A DNA stretch of 64,000 nucleotides from an uncultured Parabacteroides sp. (lineage in GTDB: Bacteria; Bacteroidota; Bacteroidia; Bacteroidales; Tannerellaceae), in contig CASFNG010000006.1 of the NCBI GenBank assembly GCA_949296075.1, forward strand, positions 186,001-250,000, in the 5' to 3' direction. The notes beneath the pieces were generated by a model. It was not told the origin of the DNA. It made no database searches and saw only the letters and a program-made list of their open reading frames with translations. Of this stretch, positions 43,769-51,809 are shown one piece after another; position 1 is the first letter of the stretch; the number at the start of each line of letters is the position of its first letter. The position numbers were made by a program, and so were the translations under genes.

Positions 43769-44764
43769 TCACTCACCCACCACGACGATCTTGGTGCCGA
43801 TCCCGCAGCCCTTCTTCACCTCCGGATTCCCTTTCTCCTTATATAAGAAGCCGCGGAACATCCCGCCACTATTATAAGGCATGGCGAAATTACCGTTTTT
43901 ATCCACGGCGATCAAGCCTCCGTTGCCGGCATTCGTATTGAGTTCCGTATGGATGATGTGATCCGCCGCCTGTTCTAAGCTCTCACGCAAATATTTATAG
44001 CGAGCGCAGAGATTGAAAGCCACCGCATGACGGATAAAATACTCCCCATGCCCCGTGCAAGATACCGCACAGCTATTATTATCGGCATAGGTACCCGCGC
44101 CGATCACGGGAGCGTCACCTATACGTCCCCAGCGCTTCTTGAACATACCACCCGTACTGGTACCAGCGGTCAGGTTGCCCCGCTTATCCAGCACTACGCA
44201 GCCTACGGTCCCATTCTTCTTGCTCTCCCGCTTCAACTCCTCGATCCATTTCATGGTCTTGGGGGTAGCGAAATAGCTATTATCCTCCACCATATCCAAT
44301 CCTTGCTCACGGGCGAACGCCTCAGCCCCCGCCCCGCTCAACATCACGTGCTCGGATTTCGTCATCACGGCATAAGCCGCGTCGATCGGGTGCTTCACCA
44401 ATTTCAGGCCTGCCACGGCCCCGGCACTCAAGTCCTCGCCCCTCATGATAGCCGCATCCAGCTCGAAGGTACCTTCCGCCGTGCAGGTCGCCCCCACACC
44501 GGCATTGAACAAGGGATTATTCTCGAAATAATGGATCACCGCCAGCACGGCCTCCGTACCTTCCCCTCCTTCGGAAAGGATCTTATCACCTATCATCAAA
44601 GCCGAGTCGAGCGCCGCGTAATACCGGGCCGAGCGTACCGGATCCGCCTCCACGCCGGTCATGGCTCCGGCGCCACCATGTACAACGATCACGTACTCCC
44701 GCTCCTGCGCGAACGCGAGGGAAGAGAGCATGACTGCCGCCAATACGATCATTTGTCTTATCAT
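43769..44764 (-). CDS. Periplasmic isoaspartyl peptidase / L-asparaginase (Ntn hydrolase)
   Basis: 331 residues from the Met at 44764 (MIRQMIVLAAVMLSSLAFAQ, a signal peptide). A longer frame begins at 44797, inside the -7 element, and is rejected. The N-terminal part (VIVVHGGAGAM, 25-35; NPLFNAGVGA, 83-92) is the alpha subunit. Autocleavage is expected before Thr186 in KKNGTVGCVV, which becomes the N-terminal nucleophile of the beta subunit; the substrate loop GTSTGGMFKK follows. It hydrolyses isoaspartyl dipeptides or asparagine. First gene of the group asparaginase-radA-FAD dehydrogenase-GH43. Confidence 0.93.
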   Translation of the reverse strand: MIRQMIVLAAVMLSSLAFAQEREYVIVVHGGAGAMTGVEADPVRSARYYAALDSALMIGDKILSEGGEGTEAVLAVIHYFENNPLFNAGVGATCTAEGTFELDAAIMRGEDLSAGAVAGLKLVKHPIDAAYAVMTKSEHVMLSGAGAEAFAREQGLDMVEDNSYFATPKTMKWIEELKRESKKNGTVGCVVLDKRGNLTAGTSTGGMFKKRWGRIGDAPVIGAGTYADNNSCAVSCTGHGEYFIRHAVAFNLCARYKYLRESLEQAADHIIHTELNTNAGNGGLIAVDKNGNFAMPYNSGGMFRGFLYKEKGNPEVKKGCGIGTKIVVVGE

Positions 44765-44793
44765 ACCATCGAGTTTTTTTAGTTCATTGCTTG

Positions 44794-44801
44794 CCAAAAA
44801 T
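44794..44801 (-). promoter_or_regulatory. -7 element of the asparaginase gene
   Basis: Minus strand TATTTTTG, 29 bases before the chosen ATG; it fixes the start at 44764. Confidence 0.5.
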
Positions 44802-44839
44802 AGGATAAATATCCCAATAAACCTACACTCAAGGGCATA

Positions 44840-44876
44840 AAGAAAGACGTAACCCCCTAAGGGATCACGTCTTTTG
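44840..44876 (-). terminator. Terminator of the tat operon
   Basis: AAAGACGT (44844-44851) and ACGTCTTT (44868-44875) pair, with an inner CCC/GGG stem; the minus-strand run after it is CTTT. It lies 32 bases after the tatC stop. Confidence 0.7.
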
Positions 44877-44907
44877 GGATGCTATAAATCTTGATTCCGT
44901 TATCTTG

Positions 44908-45729
44908 TCATTCCTCCGCGGAATCCTCGTCCTCCTCATCCTCCTTGGGAGCCTTCTTGACGAAGAACGCGCTCAACTCGTACAACCCATACAGCGGGAA
45001 GAACACGATACCCAGCGTAAACGGGTCGCTACTCGGGGTAATGAACGCCGCGGCGATCAGCAACCCGACGATGGCATGGCGCCTGTACTTATGGAAAAAC
45101 GAGCGGTTCAACAAACCGATTTGCGACAACAGCCACGATACCAACGGCATCTCGAACACGACTCCCATCACGAATATCAACATCAAGAAGTTATCCATGT
45201 AGGAATCCAGCGACACCTGCTCCGTGATGGCCGCGCTCAACTCGTAAGTCGCCAAGAAACGCAGGGTCATCGGGAATACCAGGAAATAGCCAACCGCGCA
45301 TCCGATGAAGAACATGATCGTCCCGAACAGGAACACCCAGCGCACGCTCTTCTTCTCGTTCTCGTAAAGCGCCGGGCTCACGAACTTCCACACCTCCCAC
45401 ATCAAATAGGGGAACGTCAGCAACAAGGCCAGCCAGAAAGAGGTGGTCATGTGCGTGAAGAACTGCGACGCGAGCTTGATATTGACAATCTCTACGTGAA
45501 AATCGTCGTTACAGAAATCAGGCAAGAACGAGAAATGGGAACTGATCTTGCACATCTCCCGGTAAACGATAAAGTCGGAGCCGCATGGTGCCATCACCAC
45601 ATTGTCGAACAGCCACGGCATTACCGCGAAACCGGCGATCGCGAAAATAAAGAGCGCTAAGATAGAACGAAATAAAGTCCAACGAAGTTCTTCCAGGTGA
45701 TCCCAGAATGACATCTCATCTTGTTGCAT
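44908..45729 (-). CDS. tatC: Twin-arginine translocase subunit TatC
   Basis: A 273-residue inner-membrane protein with six hydrophobic segments. The N-terminal SFWDHLEELRWTLFRSI (7-23) is the conserved cytoplasmic signal-recognition patch with its glutamate, and FLLTFPYLMWEVWKFVSPAL-like sequence (about 108-128) is the TatC hallmark. The tail is acidic (EDEEDEDSAEE). It forms the receptor for twin-arginine substrates with TatA, encoded six bases upstream. A segment near 50-75 (MAPCGSDFIVYREM) is the periplasmic cap loop. Confidence 0.96.
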   Translation of the reverse strand: MQQDEMSFWDHLEELRWTLFRSILALFIFAIAGFAVMPWLFDNVVMAPCGSDFIVYREMCKISSHFSFLPDFCNDDFHVEIVNIKLASQFFTHMTTSFWLALLLTFPYLMWEVWKFVSPALYENEKKSVRWVFLFGTIMFFIGCAVGYFLVFPMTLRFLATYELSAAITEQVSLDSYMDNFLMLIFVMGVVFEMPLVSWLLSQIGLLNRSFFHKYRRHAIVGLLIAAAFITPSSDPFTLGIVFFPLYGLYELSAFFVKKAPKEDEEDEDSAEE

Positions 45730-45735
45730 CTTCCT

Positions 45736-45933
45736 TTACTTCTTGTCCGTATCGTCGTCTATCTTGATATCGTCTTCCAGACCTTTTACGCCATCCTTGA
45801 AATTCTTCACGCCCTTACCGATACCTTTCATCAGCTCAGGGATCTTCTTACCGCCGAAAAGCAACAACACGATAATGGCGATGATAATGATCTCGCCAGT
45901 CCCTAAATTACCTATAAACAACAATTCATTCAT
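45736..45933 (-). CDS. tatA: Twin-arginine translocase subunit TatA
   Basis: 65 residues: one N-terminal membrane helix (about 12-26, [15 protein letters not shown]), the hinge [17 protein letters not shown] and an amphipathic helix, then an acidic tail. It pre-dates TatC in the operon with six bases between; no separate TatB is visible, so this is a minimal TatAC system. Start ATG 45933 preceded by a good promoter. Confidence 0.94.
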   Translation of the reverse strand: MNELLFIGNLGTGEIIIIAIIVLLLFGGKKIPELMKGIGKGVKNFKDGVKGLEDDIKIDDDTDKK

Positions 45934-45976
45934 GATATTATAAAATTAGTCATTAAAAAGTCCTCTTTCGTGGGCA

Positions 45977-45984
45977 CAAAGATA
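45977..45984 (-). promoter_or_regulatory. -7 element of tatA-tatC
   Basis: Minus strand TATCTTTG, 43 bases before the tatA ATG. Confidence 0.5.
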
Positions 45985-46024
45985 CGATTTGAAATGAATA
46001 ATAGCCCCTTTCTGCCAAATTTAT

Positions 46025-46032
46025 TACCTTTG
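46025..46032 (+). promoter_or_regulatory. -7 element of fabD
   Basis: TACCTTTG, 39 bases before the fabD ATG at 46072. It excludes the longer in-frame start at 45970. Confidence 0.5.
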
Positions 46033-46071
46033 CACCGTCTTAAAAAACTGAAATTAAAAAGAATTAGAACG

Positions 46072-46953
46072 ATGAAAGCGTACGTATTTCCTGGTCAAGG
46101 AGCGCAGTTCGTAGGTATGGGAAAAGACCTCTACGAGACGAATCCCCTTGCTAAAGAGATGTTTGAGAAAGCGAATGATATCTTAGGGTTCCGCATCACG
46201 GACTTGATGTTCGCGGGGACCGACGAGGATCTGAGACAAACGAAAGTAACGCAGCCAGCGATCTTCTTGCACTCCGTCATTCTCGCGAAGACGCTGGGCG
46301 ACCAGTTCCAACCCGACATGACGGCCGGCCATTCCTTAGGTGAGTTCTCAGCCTTGGTAGCGGCAGGCGCCCTCTCCTTCGAGGATGGACTGGTATTGGT
46401 GTCCAAGCGCGCGCAAGCCATGCAGAAAGCTTGCGAGGCAACTCCCTCCACGATGGCGGCAGTGATCGCCTTGCCCGACGCGACAGTCGAGGAGATATGC
46501 GCCGGCATCCACGACGAGGTAGTCGTATGCGCGAACTATAACTGCCCGGGTCAGTTAGTGATCTCCGGGACGATCCCCGGCATCGACCAGGCTTGCGAGA
46601 AACTCCTGGCGGCAGGTGCCAAACGCGCGTTGAAACTGAAGGTGGGCGGAGCGTTCCACTCCCCGCTTATGGAGCCGGCTCGCGCGGAGCTGGCGGCGGC
46701 TATCGAGGTGACCAACTTCCACAAGCCCGCCTGCCCCGTTTACCAGAACGTGAGCACGAAGGCCGAGACCTGCCCGGATACGATCAAGGCGAACCTGATC
46801 GCCCAGCTGACCGCCCCAGTACGCTGGACCCAAAGCGTGCAGAACATGATCGCCGATGGCGCCACTCACTTCATCGAGCTGGGACCGGGCGCGGTACTCC
46901 AGGGCCTGATCAAGAAGATCAACAAGGAGGTAACGACCGAAGGTATGCAATAA
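46072..46953 (+). CDS. fabD: Malonyl-CoA:ACP transacylase
   Basis: 293 residues from the Met at 46072 (MKAYVFPGQGAQFVGMG). It loads malonate from CoA to acyl carrier protein for fatty acid synthesis in the cytoplasm. Catalytic Ser88 is in AGHSLGEF, Arg113 in SKRAQAM and His196 in GGAFHSPLM. The gene stands alone with its own promoter and a strong terminator, rather than in a fab cluster. Confidence 0.96.
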   Translation: MKAYVFPGQGAQFVGMGKDLYETNPLAKEMFEKANDILGFRITDLMFAGTDEDLRQTKVTQPAIFLHSVILAKTLGDQFQPDMTAGHSLGEFSALVAAGALSFEDGLVLVSKRAQAMQKACEATPSTMAAVIALPDATVEEICAGIHDEVVVCANYNCPGQLVISGTIPGIDQACEKLLAAGAKRALKLKVGGAFHSPLMEPARAELAAAIEVTNFHKPACPVYQNVSTKAETCPDTIKANLIAQLTAPVRWTQSVQNMIADGATHFIELGPGAVLQGLIKKINKEVTTEGMQ

Positions 46954-46985
46954 ACCTCTTCCCCCACGACGGGCAGAGATCATAA

Positions 46986-47036
46986 AGTCCGGAACGGATC
47001 GCGGGAAACATCCCCGGCCCGTTCCGGACTTTTTTT
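46986..47036 (+). terminator. Intrinsic terminator of fabD
   Basis: AGTCCGGAACGG (46986-46997) and CCGTTCCGGACT (47019-47030) pair exactly over 12 bp, followed by T's. Confidence 0.92.
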
Positions 47037-47159
47037 GTACCCTTACCCAAGACAACCGCAACCTCTGCCAAAAGGCCGGGAAGATTCTCTCATTCCCCGG
47101 GGAAGTTTCCTACAAATCCCGATGACATTTACAGAAATGATCGTCCCGCCCCAATTCTC

Positions 47160-47190
47160 TTGGGTTTCCGGCAACTTTTCCATATATTTG
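47160..47190 (+). promoter_or_regulatory. Promoter of the acyl-CoA/ACP ligase gene
   Basis: TTG, 20 bases, TATATTTG, ending 23 bases before the ATG at 47214; an upstream in-frame ATG at 47160 lies in the -33 element. Confidence 0.6.
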
Positions 47191-47213
47191 TTGTTATTTG
47201 GAAAATAGGTTTT

Positions 47214-48872
47214 ATGGAAAAGCGTTTTTTGGGACTTATCGAGAATAGCATGAGGAAGCATTGGGACCTTCCCGCTTTCTCTGACTACAACGGCCAGACA
47301 TTCCATTACAAAGAGGTGGCACGCCGTATCGAGAAATTCCACATCATCCTGCAAGCCGCCGGTATCCAAAAGGGAGATAAGGTGGCGCTGGTGGGGCGGA
47401 ACTCCTCGAACTGGGCGATCTGCTTCTTCGGCATCTTGGCGTATGGCGCCGTGGCGGTACCGATCTTGCATGATTTCAAGCCAGATAACATACACCATAT
47501 CGTGAACCACTCCGAGGCGAAAGCCGTACTGGCGGCCGCCAGCAACTGGGAGAGCATGAGCGAGGAGAAGATGCCGGACGTGAGACTGTTCATGCTCCTG
47601 GACAATCTCTCGATCATACGCTGCAAGGAGAAAGAGGCGCTGACAGCCCGCGAGCGGATCAACGAGTATTTCGAGCGGAAATACCCCCGGCCGTTTACGG
47701 CTGACGACATACATTACCACAGGGAACAACCGGACGAGCTGGCGGTGCTGAACTATACCTCCGGCACGACCAGCTTCTCGAAAGGGGTGATGATCCCCTA
47801 CCGGAGCCTGTGGAGCAACACCCTTTTCGCCGCCGACCACCTGTCGTTCATCCATCCGGGCGACAACATCGTCTGCATGCTGCCGATGGCGCATATGTAC
47901 GGGTTGGCGTTCGAGGTGCTGAACTCGGTAAACAAGGGATGCCACGTGCATTTCCTCACCCGGACACCCAGCCCGAAAATCGTGTCGGAGGCGTTCGCCA
48001 CGGTCAAGCCCAAGCTAATCCTCGCCGTGCCCCTGATCATCGAGAAGATCGTCCGCGGCAAGATCTTCCCCGAATTGGAGAAACCTATAATGAAATGGTT
48101 GCTACGCGTACCTTATATAAATAAGATGATACTGGAGAAAGTCTCGGACAAGCTGGCCGCCGCTTTCGGGGGAAATTTTGAGGAGATCGTCATCGGCGGG
48201 GCGGCGATCAACAGGGAGGTAGAGCAATTCCTCCACTCGATCCATTTCCGCTACACCGTGGGTTACGGGATGACGGAATGCGGACCGCTGATCTCGTACG
48301 CGCAGTGGGACGAGTTCACGCCGGGATCGGTGGGGCGTGTAGTAGATCGCATGGAGATCCGCGTCGACTCCGAGGATCCTGCCAATCAGGTAGGCGAGAT
48401 CCTGACGAGGGGAGACAACGTCATGTTAGGCTACTACAAGAATCCGGAGGCGACCGAGTCTGTCATGACCGCTGACGGGTGGATGCGCACGGGCGACTTA
48501 GGGACGATAAGTCCGGATGGCTCCTTGTTTATCCGGGGCCGCAAAAAGACCATGATCCTCGGACCAAACGGGCAGAACATCTATCCGGAGGAGATCGAGG
48601 AGAAGCTGAATAATATGCCTTACGTGATAGAATCGCTGGTGATCTCGCAAGAGGAAAAACTGGTGGCGCTGATCTATCCCGACTGGGAACAGATGAGCCA
48701 GGCACATATCAGCAGCGCTGAGATCGACCGGCTGATGCAGGATAACATAGACCGCCTGAACGAGGAGATCCCGAGGTATTGCCGGATCTCGCTCTTCAAG
48801 CTATACCGGGAGGAATTCGAGAAGACTCCCAAACGGAGCATCAAGAGGTATCTGTATCAACCTGCCGAATAA
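47214..48872 (+). CDS. AMP-binding acyl-CoA (or acyl-ACP) ligase
   Basis: 552 residues. Adenylate-forming enzyme: phosphate-binding loop LNYTSGTTSFSKGVM (about 178-192), YGMTECGPL (about 346-354), GDLGTISPDGSLFIRGRKKT (about 424-443) and the C-terminal lysine-bearing tail TPKRSIKRYLY. The C-terminal hinge domain begins near 440 (NGQNIYPEEIEEKLN). It activates a fatty acid with ATP and transfers it to CoA or ACP, at or near the inner membrane. The chain length is not evident. It could equally be called long-chain-fatty-acid–CoA ligase. Next on the opposite strand is an ECF sigma gene. Confidence 0.93.
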   Translation: MEKRFLGLIENSMRKHWDLPAFSDYNGQTFHYKEVARRIEKFHIILQAAGIQKGDKVALVGRNSSNWAICFFGILAYGAVAVPILHDFKPDNIHHIVNHSEAKAVLAAASNWESMSEEKMPDVRLFMLLDNLSIIRCKEKEALTARERINEYFERKYPRPFTADDIHYHREQPDELAVLNYTSGTTSFSKGVMIPYRSLWSNTLFAADHLSFIHPGDNIVCMLPMAHMYGLAFEVLNSVNKGCHVHFLTRTPSPKIVSEAFATVKPKLILAVPLIIEKIVRGKIFPELEKPIMKWLLRVPYINKMILEKVSDKLAAAFGGNFEEIVIGGAAINREVEQFLHSIHFRYTVGYGMTECGPLISYAQWDEFTPGSVGRVVDRMEIRVDSEDPANQVGEILTRGDNVMLGYYKNPEATESVMTADGWMRTGDLGTISPDGSLFIRGRKKTMILGPNGQNIYPEEIEEKLNNMPYVIESLVISQEEKLVALIYPDWEQMSQAHISSAEIDRLMQDNIDRLNEEIPRYCRISLFKLYREEFEKTPKRSIKRYLYQPAE

Positions 48873-48909
48873 AAAAGAGAGCCGCCCCCCGATTCGGGAG
48901 ACGGCCCTC
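48870..48909 (-). terminator. Terminator of the ECF sigma gene
   Basis: GAGAGCCGCCCCCCG pairs with CGGGAGACGGCCCTC with three G-T pairs; the minus strand then runs into six T, overlapping the stop codon of the convergent ligase gene. Confidence 0.8.
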
Positions 48910-48936
48910 ATATTCATCGTACAAAAAGGCTTAAGT

Positions 48937-49440
48937 CTAACGGAAATCCTTCAACACCTTCTGCAACTCCTGACGGGCGAAAAAGATACGGCTCTTCACC
49001 GTGCCTAACGGAACGCCCAGCTTTTCCGCGATCTCATTGTACTTATAACCGCTCAGGTAAAGGGAAAAGGGCATTTTCAGCTCATCATTCAGCCGGTTGA
49101 TCGCCTCGGTTATCTCCTGTATCCGGTACGAACCGTCCGGCGAATCGAAACCGGAATTGTTCACCACGTCGAGGTTATACAGATCCACGCTTTGATCCAC
49201 CACCGTTTGTGAGCGTACGATCTTGTGGTAGTTGTTGATGAAAATGTTACGCATAACCGTCAACACCCAACCTTTGAAGTTGAGGTTATCAACGAATTTT
49301 TCCTGATTGTCTAAAACCTTCAGCGTTGTATCTTGCATCAGATCTTGGGCGTCCTCTTTATTTGCCGTGAGCATAAGAGCGAAATTCATCATGTTTTCTT
49401 GCATGCTCAATAATTTTTTCTGAAATTGCAACGCATTCAT
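48937..49440 (-). CDS. ECF-type RNA polymerase sigma factor
   Basis: 167 residues from the Met at 49440 (MNALQFQKKLLSMQENMMNF). Sigma region 2 is seen at about 25-75 (ANKEDAQDLMQDTTLKVL, then GWVLTVMRNIFINNYHK) and region 4, a helix-turn-helix, at about 115-165 (YNEIAEKLGVPLGTVKSRIF). No anti-sigma factor gene is adjacent, which is common for housekeeping ECF-like sigma genes in Bacteroidetes. Promoter TATATTTG lies 68 bases upstream. It would control an unidentified regulon. Confidence 0.94.
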   Translation of the reverse strand: MNALQFQKKLLSMQENMMNFALMLTANKEDAQDLMQDTTLKVLDNQEKFVDNLNFKGWVLTVMRNIFINNYHKIVRSQTVVDQSVDLYNLDVVNNSGFDSPDGSYRIQEITEAINRLNDELKMPFSLYLSGYKYNEIAEKLGVPLGTVKSRIFFARQELQKVLKDFR

Positions 49441-49507
49441 ATCATTATTTGTTAAATAGAGTTTAATACCTGTTGTGGCATTATCCCTCAAATATTGAAG
49501 GATGCAA

Positions 49508-49515
49508 CAAATATA
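49508..49515 (-). promoter_or_regulatory. -7 element of the ECF sigma gene
   Basis: Minus strand TATATTTG; no clear TTG at -33. The remaining part of the 268-base gap to nfeD (49516-49708) is AT-rich and shows no other element that I can support. Confidence 0.5.
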
Positions 49516-49708
49516 CGCATTAAAAATGAAGGGACAGCGCTATTTGTGAATTATTAATATTAAAATCCGTAACTTAGGGATTCAAGCATAAATCTTATTG
49601 AAAATGAGTATTTTTTACTTTAATATCACCAGAAGCCCCAATAATCAACGGGTTCAGATATTATAATCCGTAATTAAGCGTTCTAAAAACCAGCTCAAGA
49701 AAATTGAA

Positions 49709-51088
49709 ATGAAACATATTTTAACGCTCATATCCGCCCTTATCGTAATGATTCATTTCCCCTACGGGATGATCGCCTCCGAATCGCCGTTGGTTTATAC
49801 GATAGATATAAAAAAAGAGATAGACCCGACCTCCTGGATCTACCTCCGTAATGGGCTATCAGAAGCTGACAGGCTGAAAGCCTCCGCCATCGTACTTCAC
49901 ATGAATACCTACGGGGGATTATTGGAAGCGGCGGACTCCATGCGTACCGCGATCTTGTACAACCCGATCCCGGTCTATGTATTCATCGACAACAACGCCG
50001 CCTCAGCGGGCGCGCTCATCTCCATAGCCTGCGAAAAGATCTATATGCGCAAAGGCGCGAATATAGGGGCGGCTACCGTAGTCAACCAGACCGGGGAAGC
50101 GATGCCCGACAAATATCAGTCGTATATGCGCTCCCTGATCCGGTCAACCGCCGAGGCGCATGGCAAAGATACGCTTGTACAAGATGGCGACACGATCTAC
50201 AAATGGCGGCGGGACCCGCTTATCGCGGAAGCGATGGTGGACGAGCGGGTGGCCATCCCCAACCTCATTGACAGTGGCAAGGTACTGACCTTTACGGCAA
50301 GGGAGGCTCTTGAATGGGGGTATTGCGACGGGATCGCGGAAAATATGGATGAGGTGATAAGGGAACATATCGGTTATCCGGAATATACACTTGAGCGCTA
50401 TGAGCCATCCTGGCTCGACGATCTCAAGGGGTTCTTCATGAGCCCTGTCGTGCAGGGGTTCCTGATTATCTTAATTATCGGAGGGATCTATTTCGAGATG
50501 CAGACCCCGGGATTAGGATTTCCTTCGGCCGTGGCGATCGTATCCGCCGTCCTCTATTTCGCCCCGCTCTATATGGATGGGTTGGCGGCGAACTGGGAGA
50601 TCCTGCTGTTCGTGATCGGGGTCATATTGATCCTATTGGAGCTGTTCGTCTTCCCGGGGTTCGGGATAGCGGGTATCAGTGGGATCGTATTAGTGACAGG
50701 GGGACTTACGATGAGCCTGCTGGATAACGTGGATTTTGATTTCCGGAATGTCACGGAAGCGGATACGGGAAGGGCAGCCTTGACTGTCGTGTTGGGGTTA
50801 GGCATTGGCTTTGCCTTGATGATTTGGCTCTCCGGAAAAATCGGGCATAAAGGGATATTACGGAAAATGGCGTTGGAGACGGATCTGGAAGAGGCGGTAT
50901 CTACCCCTATTCATGGAGAATTGGTCGGCAAAGAAGGCACGGCAGCTACCGTATTGCGCCCATCCGGGAAAGTGGAGATCGAGGGGGAATTATACGACGG
51001 TGTATCCGAATCGGGCTTTATCGAGCAAGGAAGCCGCGTGAAAGTGATACGGTTCGAGAACGCTCAGGTATATGTGGTAAGCGAATGA
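49709..51088 (+). CDS. nfeD: NfeD-family membrane serine protease (ClpP-like)
   Basis: 459 residues, the long NfeD form. Signal peptide (about 1-24); ClpP-class protease domain (about 28-235) with the nucleophile serine in NNAASAGALISIAC (about 95-108) and the partner lysine in RKGANIGAATVV; four membrane segments (about 245-370); C-terminal OB-fold NfeD domain (about 395-458, GELVGKEGTAATVLRPSGKV). Such proteins usually pair with an SPFH/stomatin protein (floA/qmcA), but here the neighbour is an unrelated convergent gene. Role: membrane quality control (inferred from family). Confidence 0.93.
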   Translation: MKHILTLISALIVMIHFPYGMIASESPLVYTIDIKKEIDPTSWIYLRNGLSEADRLKASAIVLHMNTYGGLLEAADSMRTAILYNPIPVYVFIDNNAASAGALISIACEKIYMRKGANIGAATVVNQTGEAMPDKYQSYMRSLIRSTAEAHGKDTLVQDGDTIYKWRRDPLIAEAMVDERVAIPNLIDSGKVLTFTAREALEWGYCDGIAENMDEVIREHIGYPEYTLERYEPSWLDDLKGFFMSPVVQGFLIILIIGGIYFEMQTPGLGFPSAVAIVSAVLYFAPLYMDGLAANWEILLFVIGVILILLELFVFPGFGIAGISGIVLVTGGLTMSLLDNVDFDFRNVTEADTGRAALTVVLGLGIGFALMIWLSGKIGHKGILRKMALETDLEEAVSTPIHGELVGKEGTAATVLRPSGKVEIEGELYDGVSESGFIEQGSRVKVIRFENAQVYVVSE

Positions 51089-51102
51089 CGCCCTCTATTC
51101 CC

Positions 51103-51738
51103 TCAAGCGAGCCGTCTATACGCGATCCGCTTGTCGACAACGACGTATTCCATCGTCCCCATAGCGATCAAATCGCTCAATATATCACGGGCAGCAGGGT
51201 ACTTAACATGGGCGATCCGGCAGAATTGACGAATACCTATATAAGGATGCTTATCGAGCCAGGCGAGCAAGATCTCGACCGGCTTGCTTATTTGAAGCAA
51301 TGTCCCGCTCCTCATCTTCCTCTTTTCCCAAGCCTTCACCAAGACCTCGTTCGCCAGCATATTCTCGTCCGCCACCCGTATATAAGCCTTATACTTATCA
51401 TCCTTGTCCGGCGCGGCGTGAGGTTTCTCATCGCTGGGAGCGATATAGACCTCCAAGACAGTCTTTCCGTTAATATCCCAGCGCTTGGCAGTGAAAGGCA
51501 CCTCCGGACGGGTGTACATTGTAGAGGCCGCCTCGATCATATAGTACTCTTCCTCGCTACGTATACCCGAGATAACCCCGTTATCTTTCACGCCTATCAG
51601 CAAACGCCCCCCATCCGTATTCGCGAACGCGCTCAAGGTCCGGGCGATCTTCTTGCTGTCGCTCACCTCAAACTTAAAATCAAGCTGTTGATGCTCTCCC
51701 TGCTCTATAAGCGCCTCTATCGGATGTTTCTTCTTCAT
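51103..51738 (-). CDS. AlbA_2 (Schlafen-like) ATP-binding regulator
   Basis: 211 residues. An AlbA_2 domain covers about 10-125: IEQGEHQQLDFKFEVSDSKK, ARTLSAFANTDGGRLLIGVKDNG (29-51), the pattern of the divergent AAA_4 family. A C-terminal winged helix follows (about 150-210, RQFCRIAHVKYPAARDILSD). Proteins of this type are thought to regulate transcription or RNA; function unknown. It converges on nfeD (14 bases between stop codons) and is divergent from the Kef antiporter, with overlapping promoters. Confidence 0.85.
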   Translation of the reverse strand: MKKKHPIEALIEQGEHQQLDFKFEVSDSKKIARTLSAFANTDGGRLLIGVKDNGVISGIRSEEEYYMIEAASTMYTRPEVPFTAKRWDINGKTVLEVYIAPSDEKPHAAPDKDDKYKAYIRVADENMLANEVLVKAWEKRKMRSGTLLQISKPVEILLAWLDKHPYIGIRQFCRIAHVKYPAARDILSDLIAMGTMEYVVVDKRIAYRRLA

Positions 51739-51751
51739 TTTGGCCTCTATT

Positions 51752-51786
51752 TTTGAGACGCGAAATTAAAATAAATAATAACTTTG
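51752..51786 (+). promoter_or_regulatory. Promoter of the antiporter-kdsB operon
   Basis: TTTG, 23 bases, TAACTTTG; the spacer is longer than usual, so the -7 box alone is well supported. The ATG at 51810 follows 23 bases downstream. Confidence 0.5.
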
Positions 51787-51790
51787 GCAA
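51761..51790 (-). promoter_or_regulatory. Promoter of the AlbA_2 gene
   Basis: Minus strand TTG, 19 bases, TAATTTCG. It coincides almost completely with the divergent promoter. Confidence 0.5.
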
Positions 51791-51809
51791 TCGAAAAGAA
51801 AGATTAAGG

